Below, piece by piece: positions 44,615 through 53,324 of a stretch of 64,000 nt of DNA. The translations under genes were made by a program, and so were the position numbers. Under the pieces are notes generated by a model. The model was given only the letters and a program-made list of their open reading frames with translations, was not told the DNA's origin and ran no database searches. The stretch spans positions 4,092,001 through 4,156,000 of the forward strand of contig NC_008541.1 in assembly GCF_000196235.1 (NCBI RefSeq), read 5' to 3'. The DNA is from Arthrobacter sp. FB24. GTDB lineage: Bacteria; Actinomycetota; Actinomycetes; Actinomycetales; Micrococcaceae. Each line of letters opens with the position of its first letter. Positions within the stretch are counted from its first letter, which is position 1.

Positions 44615-44857
44615 CTATACCTGGTCATCCCAGGTGCCGGCGTCCTTGGCCGCATCCTCCGGCTTGCGTTCCGCGTCCGGCTCGCCGCTGCCCACGTACG
44701 ACGCCGGAACGGTGCCTGCCGCCTGCGTCTGCTGCTCTTCGCGGATGTTCTTCGCCGGACCTGCGCCCGGATGCCCCTGCTGCTGGTCGACGGCATCGGG
44801 ATCGCCGGGGCCGATCAGCTTTGCGGGGTCGGTTGCAGCTTCGTGGGGGTCGGTCAT
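44615..44857 (-). CDS. Small acidic hypothetical protein
   Basis: An 80-residue hydrophilic protein, Asp/Glu/Gln/Pro-rich, with no hydrophobic segment and little predicted structure. ATG 44857 begins MTDPHEAATDPAKLIG and has AAAGG 8 nt upstream; a longer frame upstream reads through unlikely Cys/Arg-rich sequence and is not counted. I recognise no family. Composition is like small disordered stress proteins of actinobacteria. Confidence 0.55.
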   Translation of the reverse strand: MTDPHEAATDPAKLIGPGDPDAVDQQQGHPGAGPAKNIREEQQTQAAGTVPASYVGSGEPDAERKPEDAAKDAGTWDDQV

Positions 44858-45237
44858 AATGGCGCCTTTCGTTTGTGTTTGGCCTACGTGCGACCTTTCG
44901 TTTTCAACGTCCGGCCGGCACTGCAAGCCTATGGCTTCGCGTCGTGCAGTGGCGAGGTTTCCAGATGCATAACATCCGGAATCAATCCCGGTTTTTCCCG
45001 TGAAATCGCGGAAAATAGGGGCTTCGCGACTCTGGCGCTTGAGCAAAAGCAGGCGGACGATTGTACTACCGGGCCACGAATTCACGTGGGAAGAGCCCGG
45101 AGTCAAGCCCCCGCAGAGACCGGGTGTGCTGTTTGAAACCGGATGGAACTGGGCGCCGCTTCACAGGGGAGTGAGATCGCGGCTGGCCAGTCCTGCCCGA
45201 AAATGATCACTCGCATCCTTATGTAGGAGCAAGAGAA
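44858..45237. other. 380-bp region without a convincing gene
   Basis: Divergent intergenic region. CCTTTCGTTT occurs twice (44865-44874 and 44894-44903); the first copy includes the ribosome site of the small minus-strand gene. A weak promoter for the secreted protein downstream is TTGAGC (45039-45044), 17 nt, TGTACT (45062-45067). Open frames here have poor codon use and no ribosome sites. I see no RNA gene. Confidence 0.4.
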
Positions 45238-45708
45238 ATGTCCATCACTCAATCAACCAAATCCCGCCCCTTCGGAACCCGATTCGCATTGATTTCGGCT
45301 GTTTCGCTGGGTCTTATTGGCGGACCTGTTGCACTGGCTGTGCCCGCGGACGCATCGACGTCGTTGCGCGGTTGTACCGTGAACCCGCTGAAGCCGACGG
45401 ACGCGGGCAAGAACCTCGCAGAGTTTAAGATCAGGATCCACTGCAACGGCAACAAGATCGTGGATGTCCGCCAGAAGCGCTTTGAAAAGGACCGGCATGG
45501 GCGCGACGACAGGCTCGGCAGTTCCGAATGGCGGAGGCTGGAGTTCAACCGGCACGATGAGCGCATGACCCTCAGCAAGAAGGACAGTGTCGAGAAGGAC
45601 AAGGGCAAGGACCGCGTGTACCAGGAAGTCTCCTTCCGGGTTAAGAGCGGCAACAACTGGTCCGACTGGACCCAGTGGGAGAGGAGCGACGTAGCCGTCA
45701 TCCGCTGA
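45238..45708 (+). CDS. Secreted basic hypothetical protein
   Basis: A 156-residue exported protein. Signal peptide residues 1-39 or 40 (ALISAVSLGLIGGPVALAVPADAS). The mature part has two Cys (about 45 and 67, likely a disulphide) and is rich in Arg, Lys and Asp (FEKDRHGRDDRLGSSEWRR). TAGGAG precedes ATG 45238. No known domain recognised; a terminator follows. Role unknown, perhaps envelope or polyanion binding. Confidence 0.65.
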   Translation: MSITQSTKSRPFGTRFALISAVSLGLIGGPVALAVPADASTSLRGCTVNPLKPTDAGKNLAEFKIRIHCNGNKIVDVRQKRFEKDRHGRDDRLGSSEWRRLEFNRHDERMTLSKKDSVEKDKGKDRVYQEVSFRVKSGNNWSDWTQWERSDVAVIR

Positions 45709-45732
45709 CCGCTCCGTCGTCCGATCCTCACG

Positions 45733-45761
45733 GAGCCAGGGGCGCCACGCCCCTGGCTCTT
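45733..45761 (+). terminator. Intrinsic terminator after the secreted protein gene
   Basis: GAGCCAGGGGC (45733-45743), loop GCCAC, GCCCCTGGCTC (45749-45759), then TT. A perfect 11-bp stem, 25 bp after the stop. Confidence 0.75.
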
Positions 45762-45799
45762 CCATTCCATCCGAATCCGTTCCAACCCAAGGAGACGCC

Positions 45800-46450
45800 G
45801 TGAGCACACGCGTGGAAAAGCAGATACTGGTCAACGTGCCGGTGAGCGAGGCCTACAAGCAATGGACCCGGTTCGAGGACTTCCCACACTTTATGCCCGG
45901 GGTAGAGAGCGTCACCCGGCTCGGTGATGACCGCCTGAAATGGGTGGCCCGCATCGCAGGGGTCCGCCGGGAATGGGAAGCCAACATCCTGGAGCAGGTC
46001 CCGGACCGCCGGGTGGCGTGGGCGGCCACCGCGGGGGCCACCAACTCCGGCGCCGCGGAGTTCGACGACGCCGGGAGCGGCAGGACCTCGATCAAGCTCA
46101 CCCTGGAGTACCAGCCCGAGGGCCTTGTCGAGAAGGTGGGCAACCTGCTCCACATAGTGGGCCGCCAGGCGGAGCACGACCTCAAGAAGTTCAAGCAGTT
46201 CATCGAACATGAAGGCCGCGCAACAGGTGACTGGCAGGCACCGGTTCCCGGCGGCGCGCAGGCCGGCGCAAGCCCGGAGTACAACCGGTTCGCGCATCCA
46301 TTCGATCAGACCAACGGGCTGGTCGACTTCGAGGGAGAGTCCGACGAGACGGCAGAGGGCGAGAACTACAGCGCCGCGGAACGGCTACGGGAACAGCGCC
46401 GCCACGACGGTAACCTGCCGCCCATGGGAGGCGGCCTGGGCCAGCACTGA
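45800..46450 (+). CDS. SRPBCC (cyclase/dehydrase) family protein
   Basis: A 216-residue protein. Residues 1-145 form a START-like SRPBCC domain (VEKQILVNVPVSEAYKQWTRFEDFPHFMPGVESV at the start is classic for the COQ10/cyclase branch). The last 70 residues are charged and likely disordered. GTG 45800 has AAGGAG upstream. Such proteins bind hydrophobic ligands; this branch is common in actinobacterial stress and envelope loci. Function not assigned. Confidence 0.8.
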   Translation: MSTRVEKQILVNVPVSEAYKQWTRFEDFPHFMPGVESVTRLGDDRLKWVARIAGVRREWEANILEQVPDRRVAWAATAGATNSGAAEFDDAGSGRTSIKLTLEYQPEGLVEKVGNLLHIVGRQAEHDLKKFKQFIEHEGRATGDWQAPVPGGAQAGASPEYNRFAHPFDQTNGLVDFEGESDETAEGENYSAAERLREQRRHDGNLPPMGGGLGQH

Positions 46451-46461
46451 ACCGGCGCGAA

Positions 46462-46494
46462 GCACCGCCCGCATCCTCACGATGCGGGCGGTGC
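46462..46494. terminator. Bidirectional terminator between SRPBCC and PL11 genes
   Basis: GCACCGCCCGCATC (46462-46475), loop CTCAC, GATGCGGGCGGTGC (46481-46494). Perfect 14-bp stem between converging genes. Confidence 0.8.
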
Positions 46495-46515
46495 GCTGTC
46501 CCGCCGTCGGGCGTC

Positions 46516-48549
46516 CTACCTGCCCGCGCCGACGTACGTGACTGACGGCATCGCCGGTGTTTTCATTCCCGCCCCAATGAAGAAGCTCGGGTGCGGGGGC
46601 TGGTTGTAAGCCACGTTTTCCCGCGCCACACCGGTGCGGTACATCGGATCGTGCATCAGGGTGCGGAGCCGCACCTCGGTGGGCGATGTGGTGGTGTAGA
46701 TCCGCAGCTCGGTGCTGTCGCTGGACGGGAAAGCCAGCTCCTCGCGCCAGTCCCCCAGCAGGTCAGCCTGCAGGGACGGGTTGCCCTTGGTGGTGTTGTT
46801 GCTCCGGGCTCCCGTGGCGGTCAGGAGCCGGTCGCTCGTCTCGGTCTCCCAGTTCCACTTGGAGATGGTGGGCACGCCGACGGACGTGGCGGCGTCATAG
46901 TCGTGGTCCACGATTTCGCGCAACAGGTCGCCGTCCCACCAGGCCAGGAAGTTCGCGGCCGGGATGTTCTCCGCAATCAGTTCACCCTTCGCGGACATCA
47001 ACTGCCCCACCGGCGAGTTCCAGGCGGCACTGCCACCGACGGCCCAGCCTTCAGCGCCGGCATAGCGGGGGTCAATATCCCCCGCGGCTCCGCGTCCGGT
47101 GTCCTTGATGGCCGGAATGCTCCAGAGGACTTCACCCGTGGCGGTGTCGCGGAAGGTGGCACCCCGGTTCCCGCTCTGGCTCATGCTTTCGTGCACGGCG
47201 AAGGTCTCCAAGCCAGGCCGCGACGGGTCCAGGTCACCCGTGTGGATGGCGTCGCCGTGGCCCAGCTTGGTGTTGTACAGCGGCTGGCCGTTGTCATCAA
47301 TGGTCATGGAGCCAAAGACGAACTCGTCCTTGCCGTCCTGGTCCACGTCAGCCACCGACAGGTTGTGGTTTCCCTGGCCCTTGTATTCGGCGCCGGCGAC
47401 GTCGGAATCGAACTTCCAGCGCTGCACCAGCTTGCCGTTGACAAGGTCATAGGTAACCAGGACGGTCCGGGTGTAGTAGCCGCGGCTGAACATCATGGAC
47501 GGGTGCTCGCCGTCCAGGTACGCCACCGCGCCGAGGAAACGGTCCACGCGGTTGCCGTAGCCATCGCCCCATGCGGCCACGGAGCCGCGCGGCGGGTCGT
47601 AATTGACGGTGTCCATGACGGTGCCGCTGGCGCCGTTGAACACTGTCAGGAATTCAGGACCGGAAAGGACATACCCGGCGGTGTTGCGGTAGTCCGCGGA
47701 CGGGTCGCCGATCACGGTACCGGCACCGTCCGTGGTGCCGTCCGCGGTCTTCATCGACAGCTCGGCCTTGCCGTCGCCGTCAAAGTCGTAGGCGAGCAGC
47801 TGGGTGTAGTGCGCGCCCGCCCGGATGTTGTGGCCCAGATCGATGCGCCACAGCTTGGTGCCATCCATCTTGTAGGCGTCCACGTAGACGTTGCCGGTAT
47901 AGCCGGACTGAGAGTTGTCCTTGGCGTTGGACGGCGCCCACGTCTGGATGATCTCGTACTTGCCGTCGCCGTCCAGGTCGGCCACGCTGGCGTCGTTGGC
48001 GGAGTAGGTATAGGGCTTGCCGTCCTTGGTGACGCCGTCGGCGGGCTTGTCCAGCTTGATGGCCAGGTAGTTCTGCGCCATCGGAGTGAATTCCCCGGTG
48101 AGCTGGTTCTGCCCGTCACCGTTGCCCACTGCCTTGATGACGTACGTGGAGGACGCAGTCCCCTCCGGGTCGACGTACATGGTGGCGTTCCGGATGGGGT
48201 CAACCGTAAGCTGCACGCCGTCGCGGATCACATGGAAACCGATGCTGTCCCGGTCCAGGCCCAGCATCCGCCAGCTGAGCGTGACGCCCTGGTCCGTGAG
48301 AACCGCCACGGGCGCACGGTCCAGGTTTTCCACCTGGCGTTTGAGTGCGGACTTGCCTGACTGGCCCGGCAGCCGGTCCGCCTGGCCGGGGCTCGCCTGG
48401 GTTGGATCAGCCTGCGTTGGATCAGCCTGCGCCAGCGGGACGCCGGTGAATGCGAGGGCGGCCGCCAGGGTTGCCGCGGCGGCCACTGGCGCCGTTTTTC
48501 GGAACCGGCCGGTCTTTTGGGGAAGGGAACATTTCGCGGGGTATGCCAA
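46516..48549 (-). CDS. Secreted rhamnogalacturonan lyase (PL11)
   Basis: A 677-residue exported lyase of the YesW/YesX type. Signal peptide about residues 1-41 (AAALAFTGVPLAQA), then a short DPTQ-type linker and the PL11 start LKRQVENLDRAPVAVLTDQGVTLSWRMLGLD. The body is the PL11 eight-bladed propeller with many Asp-rich calcium loops (DLDGDGKYE, DFDGDGKAE, DVDQDGKDE). Start is TTG 48549 with AAGGAG 7 nt before; no ATG in frame nearby. It cleaves the rhamnogalacturonan-I backbone outside the cell. Promoter and two operators precede it. Confidence 0.9.
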   Translation of the reverse strand: MAYPAKCSLPQKTGRFRKTAPVAAAATLAAALAFTGVPLAQADPTQADPTQASPGQADRLPGQSGKSALKRQVENLDRAPVAVLTDQGVTLSWRMLGLDRDSIGFHVIRDGVQLTVDPIRNATMYVDPEGTASSTYVIKAVGNGDGQNQLTGEFTPMAQNYLAIKLDKPADGVTKDGKPYTYSANDASVADLDGDGKYEIIQTWAPSNAKDNSQSGYTGNVYVDAYKMDGTKLWRIDLGHNIRAGAHYTQLLAYDFDGDGKAELSMKTADGTTDGAGTVIGDPSADYRNTAGYVLSGPEFLTVFNGASGTVMDTVNYDPPRGSVAAWGDGYGNRVDRFLGAVAYLDGEHPSMMFSRGYYTRTVLVTYDLVNGKLVQRWKFDSDVAGAEYKGQGNHNLSVADVDQDGKDEFVFGSMTIDDNGQPLYNTKLGHGDAIHTGDLDPSRPGLETFAVHESMSQSGNRGATFRDTATGEVLWSIPAIKDTGRGAAGDIDPRYAGAEGWAVGGSAAWNSPVGQLMSAKGELIAENIPAANFLAWWDGDLLREIVDHDYDAATSVGVPTISKWNWETETSDRLLTATGARSNNTTKGNPSLQADLLGDWREELAFPSSDSTELRIYTTTSPTEVRLRTLMHDPMYRTGVARENVAYNQPPHPSFFIGAGMKTPAMPSVTYVGAGR
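48401..48430. repeat. Tandem 15-bp repeat in the PL11 linker
   Basis: GTTGGATCAGCCTGC occurs twice head to tail (48401-48415, 48416-48430) and encodes the repeated QADPT of the post-signal linker. Likely a slippage product that tolerates length change. Confidence 0.75.
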
Positions 48550-48599
48550 AGAACATCTCCTTTGATGCTGGTGGCAGCTGAGTCTGCCGCCAGAGGGTT

Positions 48600-48613
48600 T
48601 TGTATCGTTTCAT
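48600..48613. promoter_or_regulatory. Operator-like box B of PL11 gene
   Basis: On the minus strand reads ATGAAACGATACAA, sharing 13 bases with box B of the PL26-like gene. It lies 50 bp before the TTG start, centre 66 bp from box A. Confidence 0.55.
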
Positions 48614-48666
48614 TTTCTGCACCGGCTACCTCCCCGAAAGATTTGGAGAGGGAGCCGGGCGGCAAA

Positions 48667-48678
48667 GAAAGCGCTTTC
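48667..48678. promoter_or_regulatory. LacI-type operator, box A of PL11 gene
   Basis: GAAAGCGCTTTC, a perfect 12-bp palindrome with central CG, the classic LacI-family layout. It sits 11 bp downstream of the -10 of the promoter. Confidence 0.65.
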
Positions 48679-48689
48679 CGCACCTAAGG

Positions 48690-48717
48690 TTTATCAGGGC
48701 GTGACTGGATCAGTCAA
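48690..48717 (-). promoter_or_regulatory. Promoter of the PL11 gene
   Basis: On the minus strand TTGACT (48717-48712), 16-nt spacer, GATAAA (48695-48690). The arrangement is like that of the PL26-like gene. Confidence 0.5.
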
Positions 48718-48812
48718 GGATTTATCGACCTGAAATGTCGGAAAATGTTCGATTCTGTTCGGGATATTGCGATCCCCGCATTGGCGTTCAGGCCTGGTAC
48801 CTGGGCGAATGA

Positions 48813-49661
48813 TTATTTAGACGGCGAGGGACTCATTGGAGATTCCGAGGCTGTCGGAGTCGCGGTAACGGTCGCCGTCGTCGTTTCCGTAACGCTTGGC
48901 GTTGAGGTTCCGGTGACCGTCGAGGTTCCGGTCGGCGTCGGGGTGGCCGTTCCGGAGGAACCGCCCTCCGCCTTGTTCAGGACGTCGTTGACCAGGTCCT
49001 CCAACTCCTTCTGGTCGGCGTCGCCCAGGTTCGCGCCGCCCTTGGTGGCCACCACCAGGAGGCGGCCCTGCGCCGCGGAAACCTGCATCAGCATGTCCGA
49101 AACGTTGCCGCCGCGGGTGCTGACGGTCGCGAATGTCTCCTCGCCGTTGGTGTCGGCATTCAGTTCCTTGCTGGCCACCTCATAACGCTGTCCCAGCACT
49201 GAGAGCGTGAATTTGGCGCACTGGTCCATCTTGCCGCTTACGTCGTTGAGCAGGCCGGCGGCGTCAGGCCCTTCGCTGCCCGACTGGGCGGACAACGTGC
49301 GCGGCTGCGACCCCCCTGAGATGGCAATGGCCACGTCACCGCTCTCAACCTTGTCCAGCAACCCCGCCGTGGCAATCCCCTTGCAGCCCGCAGGATCGGT
49401 AGTGGCAGCGCTCATCAGCAGGTTGGCGATGTTGCTGCCCTGCTCCACCTGGTCCTTGGAGTAAAGCTTGAGCTCATTGCCGTCCTTGTCGGTCCTGCCC
49501 GAGATCAGCCCGCGTAGTTCATCTTCGCTGTAGACCTTGGCCTGCGCCGCGCTGGTCGTTGCGGTGGCAGTGGGTGAAGGGCTTTGCCCGCCCCCGCCGG
49601 TACATCCGGCCAGGGCCAGGATCGCTGCGGCTGCAACGCCAAGGACAGGAAATTTCTTCAT
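48813..49661 (-). CDS. Lipoprotein with Ser/Thr/Pro-rich tail
   Basis: A 282-residue lipoprotein. Signal ends LALAGC, so Cys20 should be lipidated. Residues about 45-230 form an extracellular domain with two Cys (likely disulphide), loosely like PknH-type sensor domains; that is a weak similarity. The last 45 residues are a TPTPTGTSTVTGT low-complexity region, probably a flexible or glycosylated stalk, encoded by short imperfect repeats. ATG 49661 is preferred over an upstream in-frame start for its ribosome site. Confidence 0.65.
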   Translation of the reverse strand: MKKFPVLGVAAAAILALAGCTGGGGQSPSPTATATTSAAQAKVYSEDELRGLISGRTDKDGNELKLYSKDQVEQGSNIANLLMSAATTDPAGCKGIATAGLLDKVESGDVAIAISGGSQPRTLSAQSGSEGPDAAGLLNDVSGKMDQCAKFTLSVLGQRYEVASKELNADTNGEETFATVSTRGGNVSDMLMQVSAAQGRLLVVATKGGANLGDADQKELEDLVNDVLNKAEGGSSGTATPTPTGTSTVTGTSTPSVTETTTATVTATPTASESPMSPSPSK

Positions 49662-49812
49662 GGGAACCACCCTTTCAGATAGCAAGCATGCTTATGGTTC
49701 ATAGGGTACTCCTTCCCGGGACGCCATGGACCTTGGGCTTTTTCTTCCTACAATTTAAGTGGCGGGAATTGCGGCAACCAGCCGCATGGGCCGCACCACA
49801 AGGAGGACCGCA

Positions 49813-49989
49813 ATGGGTTTGGGTGACAGGATCCACAACGCCGCGGAGCGACTTCACGGCAAGGGAAAGAAAGCCGCCGGCGAGGCCAGCGGCAACCGCC
49901 GGATGAGGGCCGAAGGCAGGGGTCAGGCAATCAAGGCCGATCTCAAGCAGGCCGGCGAAAAATTCAGGCACGCCTTCAAGCGGCACTAG
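49813..49989 (+). CDS. CsbD-like small stress protein
   Basis: A 58-residue basic protein of the CsbD/YjbJ type: IHNAAERLHGKGKKAAGEASGNRRMRAEGRGQAIKADLKQAGE is the characteristic amphipathic stretch. AGGAGG at 49801-49806 precedes ATG 49813. These proteins are abundant in stress and stationary phase; the molecular role is unknown. A strong terminator follows. Confidence 0.75.
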   Translation: MGLGDRIHNAAERLHGKGKKAAGEASGNRRMRAEGRGQAIKADLKQAGEKFRHAFKRH

Positions 49990-50004
49990 GCGACAAACCG
50001 ATGA

Positions 50005-50038
50005 AGCGGGCGGTTCCGAAAGGAACCGCCCGCTTTTC
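50005..50038 (+). terminator. Intrinsic terminator after the CsbD-like gene
   Basis: AGCGGGCGGTTCC (50005-50017), loop GAAA, GGAACCGCCCGCT (50022-50034) then TTT. Perfect 13-bp stem plus T-run. Confidence 0.9.
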
Positions 50039-50107
50039 TGCGTTCCGGCTACAAAACATATGTCCTCGGGTGCGGGCAGGGACAGCTGCCTGAAGCCTGG
50101 AAGAAGC

Positions 50108-51364
50108 TCAGCCGCCGGAGACAAGGCCCGGCAGCGCCGCGCAAAGGTCGTCCGGGTCGTCTTTCTCCCCGGGCGGGACGCACCGCCGGGTGGAGGCCTT
50201 GACCGCGGTGACGGTGCTCCTGTTTTTGGCGGACTCTTCGACCGCGGTCAGGACGCGCTGGATCTGGAGCCCGTCGTCGAACGACGGCGACGGCTGGCTT
50301 CCGTCCCGAATCGCAAGGAGGAAGTCCCGGATCTGGTGGGTGAACGTGTGCTCCCACCCGATGATGTGGCCCTGCGGCCACCACGCTTCGAGGTAAGGGT
50401 GCTCCGGCTCGTTCACGAGAATCCGCCGGAATCCCTGCTCCCGGACGGGAAGTCTGGCGTCGAGGAAATTCAGTTCGTTCAGGTTCTCGAGGTCAAACGT
50501 CAGCGATCCGAGGGAACCGTAGATTTCGAGCTTGAGCGAGTTTTTTTGACCCGTGGCAACCCGGGATGCCTCCACGGACGCGCTGATGTTCCCCGTCATG
50601 CCAAGGGTGGCCCAAGCGGCGTCGTCGACTGTCACTTTCTCCGCACCGCCGGGGCCGGGACGTTGGGTGACAAAGGTCCTCAACGTTCCGGTCACCTCAG
50701 TGACGGTTTGACCGGTGAGGTGCTGGACTTGGTCGATGGCATGCGAGGCGATGTCACCCAACGCTCCGGATCCGGCCGTTTCCTTGCGAAGCCGCCAGGT
50801 CATGGGGGACTCTGCCTCGGAGAGCCAGTCCTGCAGGTAGGCAGCGTGGACGTGCCGTACAGTGCCCAGCCGCCCCTCTGCAATGAGCTCGCGTGCCAGT
50901 GCCAAGGCAGGGACACGGCGGTAGTTGAAGCCGATCATCGATAGCACGCCGCGGGCCCGGGCTTCAGCAGCGGCTGCCGTCATGGCCTCCGCCTCCGCGA
51001 TGGTGTTCGCGAGGGGCTTTTCCACGAGGACGTGCTTACCGGCAGCCAGTGCAGCGATGGCGATTTCGGCGTGCATCCAGCCCGGGGCACAAATATCCAC
51101 GATGTCGATGTCGTCCCGTTCAATGACGGCACGCCAGTCCGTGGCGGACTCGGCCCAGCCGTACTTGGCTGCGGCCTCGGCCACCTGGGTGCCGTCCCGG
51201 CCTACGAGCACTTTCTGCTCGATGGCCGGGACGTCGAAGAAACTGGCCACGTTCCGCCACGCATTCGAATGGGCCTTCCCCATGAAGGCATAACCAATGG
51301 CGGCCACGCCGAGCGGGCGCGAAACCGGCGAGGAAGGTCGGGACGAGTGTGCGGAGGTGGTCAT
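50108..51364 (-). CDS. Gfo/Idh/MocA family oxidoreductase (ThuB-like)
   Basis: A 418-residue NAD(P)-dependent oxidoreductase, last gene of the minus-strand sugar operon. Rossmann motif LGVAAIGYAFMGKAHSNAW near residue 18 and catalytic HVLVEKPLA (EKP intact). ATG 51364 has AAGGAA 7 nt upstream. It lies 43 bp after ThuA. ThuA and a Gfo/Idh/MocA partner oxidise trehalose-type sugars at C3 in rhizobia, so a keto-sugar step is plausible. Confidence 0.85.
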   Translation of the reverse strand: MTTSAHSSRPSSPVSRPLGVAAIGYAFMGKAHSNAWRNVASFFDVPAIEQKVLVGRDGTQVAEAAAKYGWAESATDWRAVIERDDIDIVDICAPGWMHAEIAIAALAAGKHVLVEKPLANTIAEAEAMTAAAAEARARGVLSMIGFNYRRVPALALARELIAEGRLGTVRHVHAAYLQDWLSEAESPMTWRLRKETAGSGALGDIASHAIDQVQHLTGQTVTEVTGTLRTFVTQRPGPGGAEKVTVDDAAWATLGMTGNISASVEASRVATGQKNSLKLEIYGSLGSLTFDLENLNELNFLDARLPVREQGFRRILVNEPEHPYLEAWWPQGHIIGWEHTFTHQIRDFLLAIRDGSQPSPSFDDGLQIQRVLTAVEESAKNRSTVTAVKASTRRCVPPGEKDDPDDLCAALPGLVSGG

Positions 51365-51407
51365 GTATTCGTTCCTTGAGAGTGGGTATTTTGCGAAAGT
51401 CGAGGGC

Positions 51408-52157
51408 CTAGGCTTCCTCGAACCAGCCCAGGGCCGGGTTGGAGACCTCGGGTGCCTCCCTGAACTGATCCGGCTGGGCCACCCAGCCGACGCCGTTGGC
51501 GATGACCTTCTGGATTTGCGGCTGGTGGTACACCGGGTATTCCTGGTCACCGGGACTGAAGTAGAAGATTCGGCCCTTTCCCCTGGAGAACGTCACGCCG
51601 GAGCGGAACACCTCGCCGCCGGCGAAAGAGCTGATGAAGATCAGGTCGTCGGGTTCCGGAATGTCGAACAGTTCGCCATACATTTCCTGCTTGGGGATGA
51701 CGATGGGGCTTTCGATGCCGGCCGCGATCGGGTGGGAAGGCTTGACCGTCCACACGAGTTCGCGTTCGCCTTCGTTGCGCCACTTCAGCGAGCACGTGGT
51801 GCCCAGCAGCCTGGTGAAGATCTTGGCGAAGTGCCCCGAGTGCAGGACTACCAAGCCCATGCCACCCAGCACGTGGCGCTGCACTCGCTCCACCACCTCG
51901 TCGCTGACTTCCTGGTGCGCGATGTGACCCCACCACAGCAGGACGTCGGTCTGCTCCAGGACCTCCTCGGAGAGCCCGTGCTCGGGATCGGCCAGGGTGG
52001 CTGTGGAGATTTCGGAGTCCGGGTAGTAGGCGCGGAGCCCGGCGGCGATGGCGCCGTGGATCCCTTCGGGGTACATCTCGCCGATGGTTGCAGGCTCGTT
52101 GCGGGCCTCGTGCACGGCCTCGTTCCAGACAACAATCCTGAGTTTTGAATCAGTCAT
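51408..52157 (-). CDS. ThuA-domain protein
   Basis: A 249-residue ThuA (trehalose utilisation) protein: VVWNEAVHE at the start, [14 protein letters not shown] in the middle and [16 protein letters not shown] near the end, the family's glutamine-amidotransferase-like core. ATG 52157 lies 1 bp after the upstream stop (TGATATG), so it is translationally coupled to the oxidoreductase before it. It should process the sugar intermediate made by the oxidoreductases. Confidence 0.88.
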   Translation of the reverse strand: MTDSKLRIVVWNEAVHEARNEPATIGEMYPEGIHGAIAAGLRAYYPDSEISTATLADPEHGLSEEVLEQTDVLLWWGHIAHQEVSDEVVERVQRHVLGGMGLVVLHSGHFAKIFTRLLGTTCSLKWRNEGERELVWTVKPSHPIAAGIESPIVIPKQEMYGELFDIPEPDDLIFISSFAGGEVFRSGVTFSRGKGRIFYFSPGDQEYPVYHQPQIQKVIANGVGWVAQPDQFREAPEVSNPALGWFEEA

Positions 52158-52158
52158 A

Positions 52159-53262
52159 TCAGAGCACCACTTCACGTTTTTCGAGGGCGGATTTGTAGCA
52201 GGCATCAAGAATCAGGGCGCGGCTGAGGGCAAGTGACCCGTCGTGGCCGCCCCACACTGTCTCGCCGCCGCGCACGGCGGCAACGAAGTCGTCGACGACG
52301 GCCTGGTGGGCGCGGCCGGGTTCGGCCACCACTTCAAAGTCGGCGTTTTCGCCGTCCTTTTCAGTGAAAACGTGCACGTCGGCCACGGGATTCTCGGAAG
52401 CGCCGACAGAGCGCAGTTCGGCACCTCCGTCGGTTCCGTAGACAGTGAAGTCCATCAGGTCCCGCTCGTCGCGGTAGCTGGCCCATCCGGCTTCCAGGAT
52501 GAGCGTCCCGCCGCCTTCCAGCCGAATGAAGGCAGACGCGAAGTCTTCCACTTCGAACTTGTGGCTGGAGTTCGAGGCGGTGTAGCGGGCGTTCCCGCCA
52601 AGGCCGCGCGGACCGAGTTCGGAGTGGGTCGAGGCCGAGACAGCCAGAACTTTGGGTTCGCCAAGGAGATGCAGTGCGTAGTCCAGGACGTGCACGCCGA
52701 TGTCTGCCAACGGACCTCCGCCGGCGAGCTCCGGATTGGTGAACCAGCTGCCCAGCATCGGAATGCCTTGGCGGCGGAGCCAGGATGCTTTGGCGTAGTA
52801 CGGGCGGCCCAGCGTGCCGTCGTCGATCACTTCCTTGAGGGCCTGGATGTCGCCGCGCCGGCGGTGGTTGAACGCGACGTCCAGGACCCGCCCGGCCTCG
52901 CGGGCGGCGTCCACCATCGCCTGCCCTTCCACGCCGTTGCGGGCCAACGGCTTTTCACTCAGCACGTGCAACCCGCGTTCCAAGGCTGCAATCGAAATCG
53001 GTGCGTGCAGGAAAGTGGGCACGGCGACACTGACTGCGTCGAGGCCCTCAAGCTCGATCATGTCTTCCCAGCGGGCGAAGGCATGGGGAATGCTGTACTC
53101 CTCCTTCAGCCGGGCAAGGAGTTCTGCTTCCATGCCTGCGACGGCGACAATTTCGACGCCGTCGATGTTGCTGTACGCCTTGAGGTGCTGCTGGCCGGCC
53201 CAGCCGATACCCACAACTCCCACCTTGAGGGTTGCGGACGGGGCCTGCTGCTGAATGCTCAC
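52159..53262 (-). CDS. Gfo/Idh/MocA family oxidoreductase
   Basis: A 367-residue enzyme. Rossmann motif [15 protein letters not shown] at about 14-28, catalytic HVLSEKPLA with intact EKP. GTG 53262 follows AGGA with 5-nt spacing; a longer in-frame upstream stretch has no ribosome site. First catabolic gene after the permeases (62 bp gap). Together with the second oxidoreductase and ThuA it should oxidise the imported sugar. Confidence 0.87.
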   Translation of the reverse strand: MSIQQQAPSATLKVGVVGIGWAGQQHLKAYSNIDGVEIVAVAGMEAELLARLKEEYSIPHAFARWEDMIELEGLDAVSVAVPTFLHAPISIAALERGLHVLSEKPLARNGVEGQAMVDAAREAGRVLDVAFNHRRRGDIQALKEVIDDGTLGRPYYAKASWLRRQGIPMLGSWFTNPELAGGGPLADIGVHVLDYALHLLGEPKVLAVSASTHSELGPRGLGGNARYTASNSSHKFEVEDFASAFIRLEGGGTLILEAGWASYRDERDLMDFTVYGTDGGAELRSVGASENPVADVHVFTEKDGENADFEVVAEPGRAHQAVVDDFVAAVRGGETVWGGHDGSLALSRALILDACYKSALEKREVVL

Positions 53263-53324
53263 GTTGTTCCTGTTCTTTCTGTGATGCCGGTTGGAGTCTG
53301 TTGATGGTCTGCAGCCAGTGGTGG

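Noticed and set aside
44567..45136. 189-codon plus-strand open frame in the region before the secreted protein
   Set aside because: Runs antisense to the small acidic gene and through intergenic DNA; erratic composition and no ribosome site.
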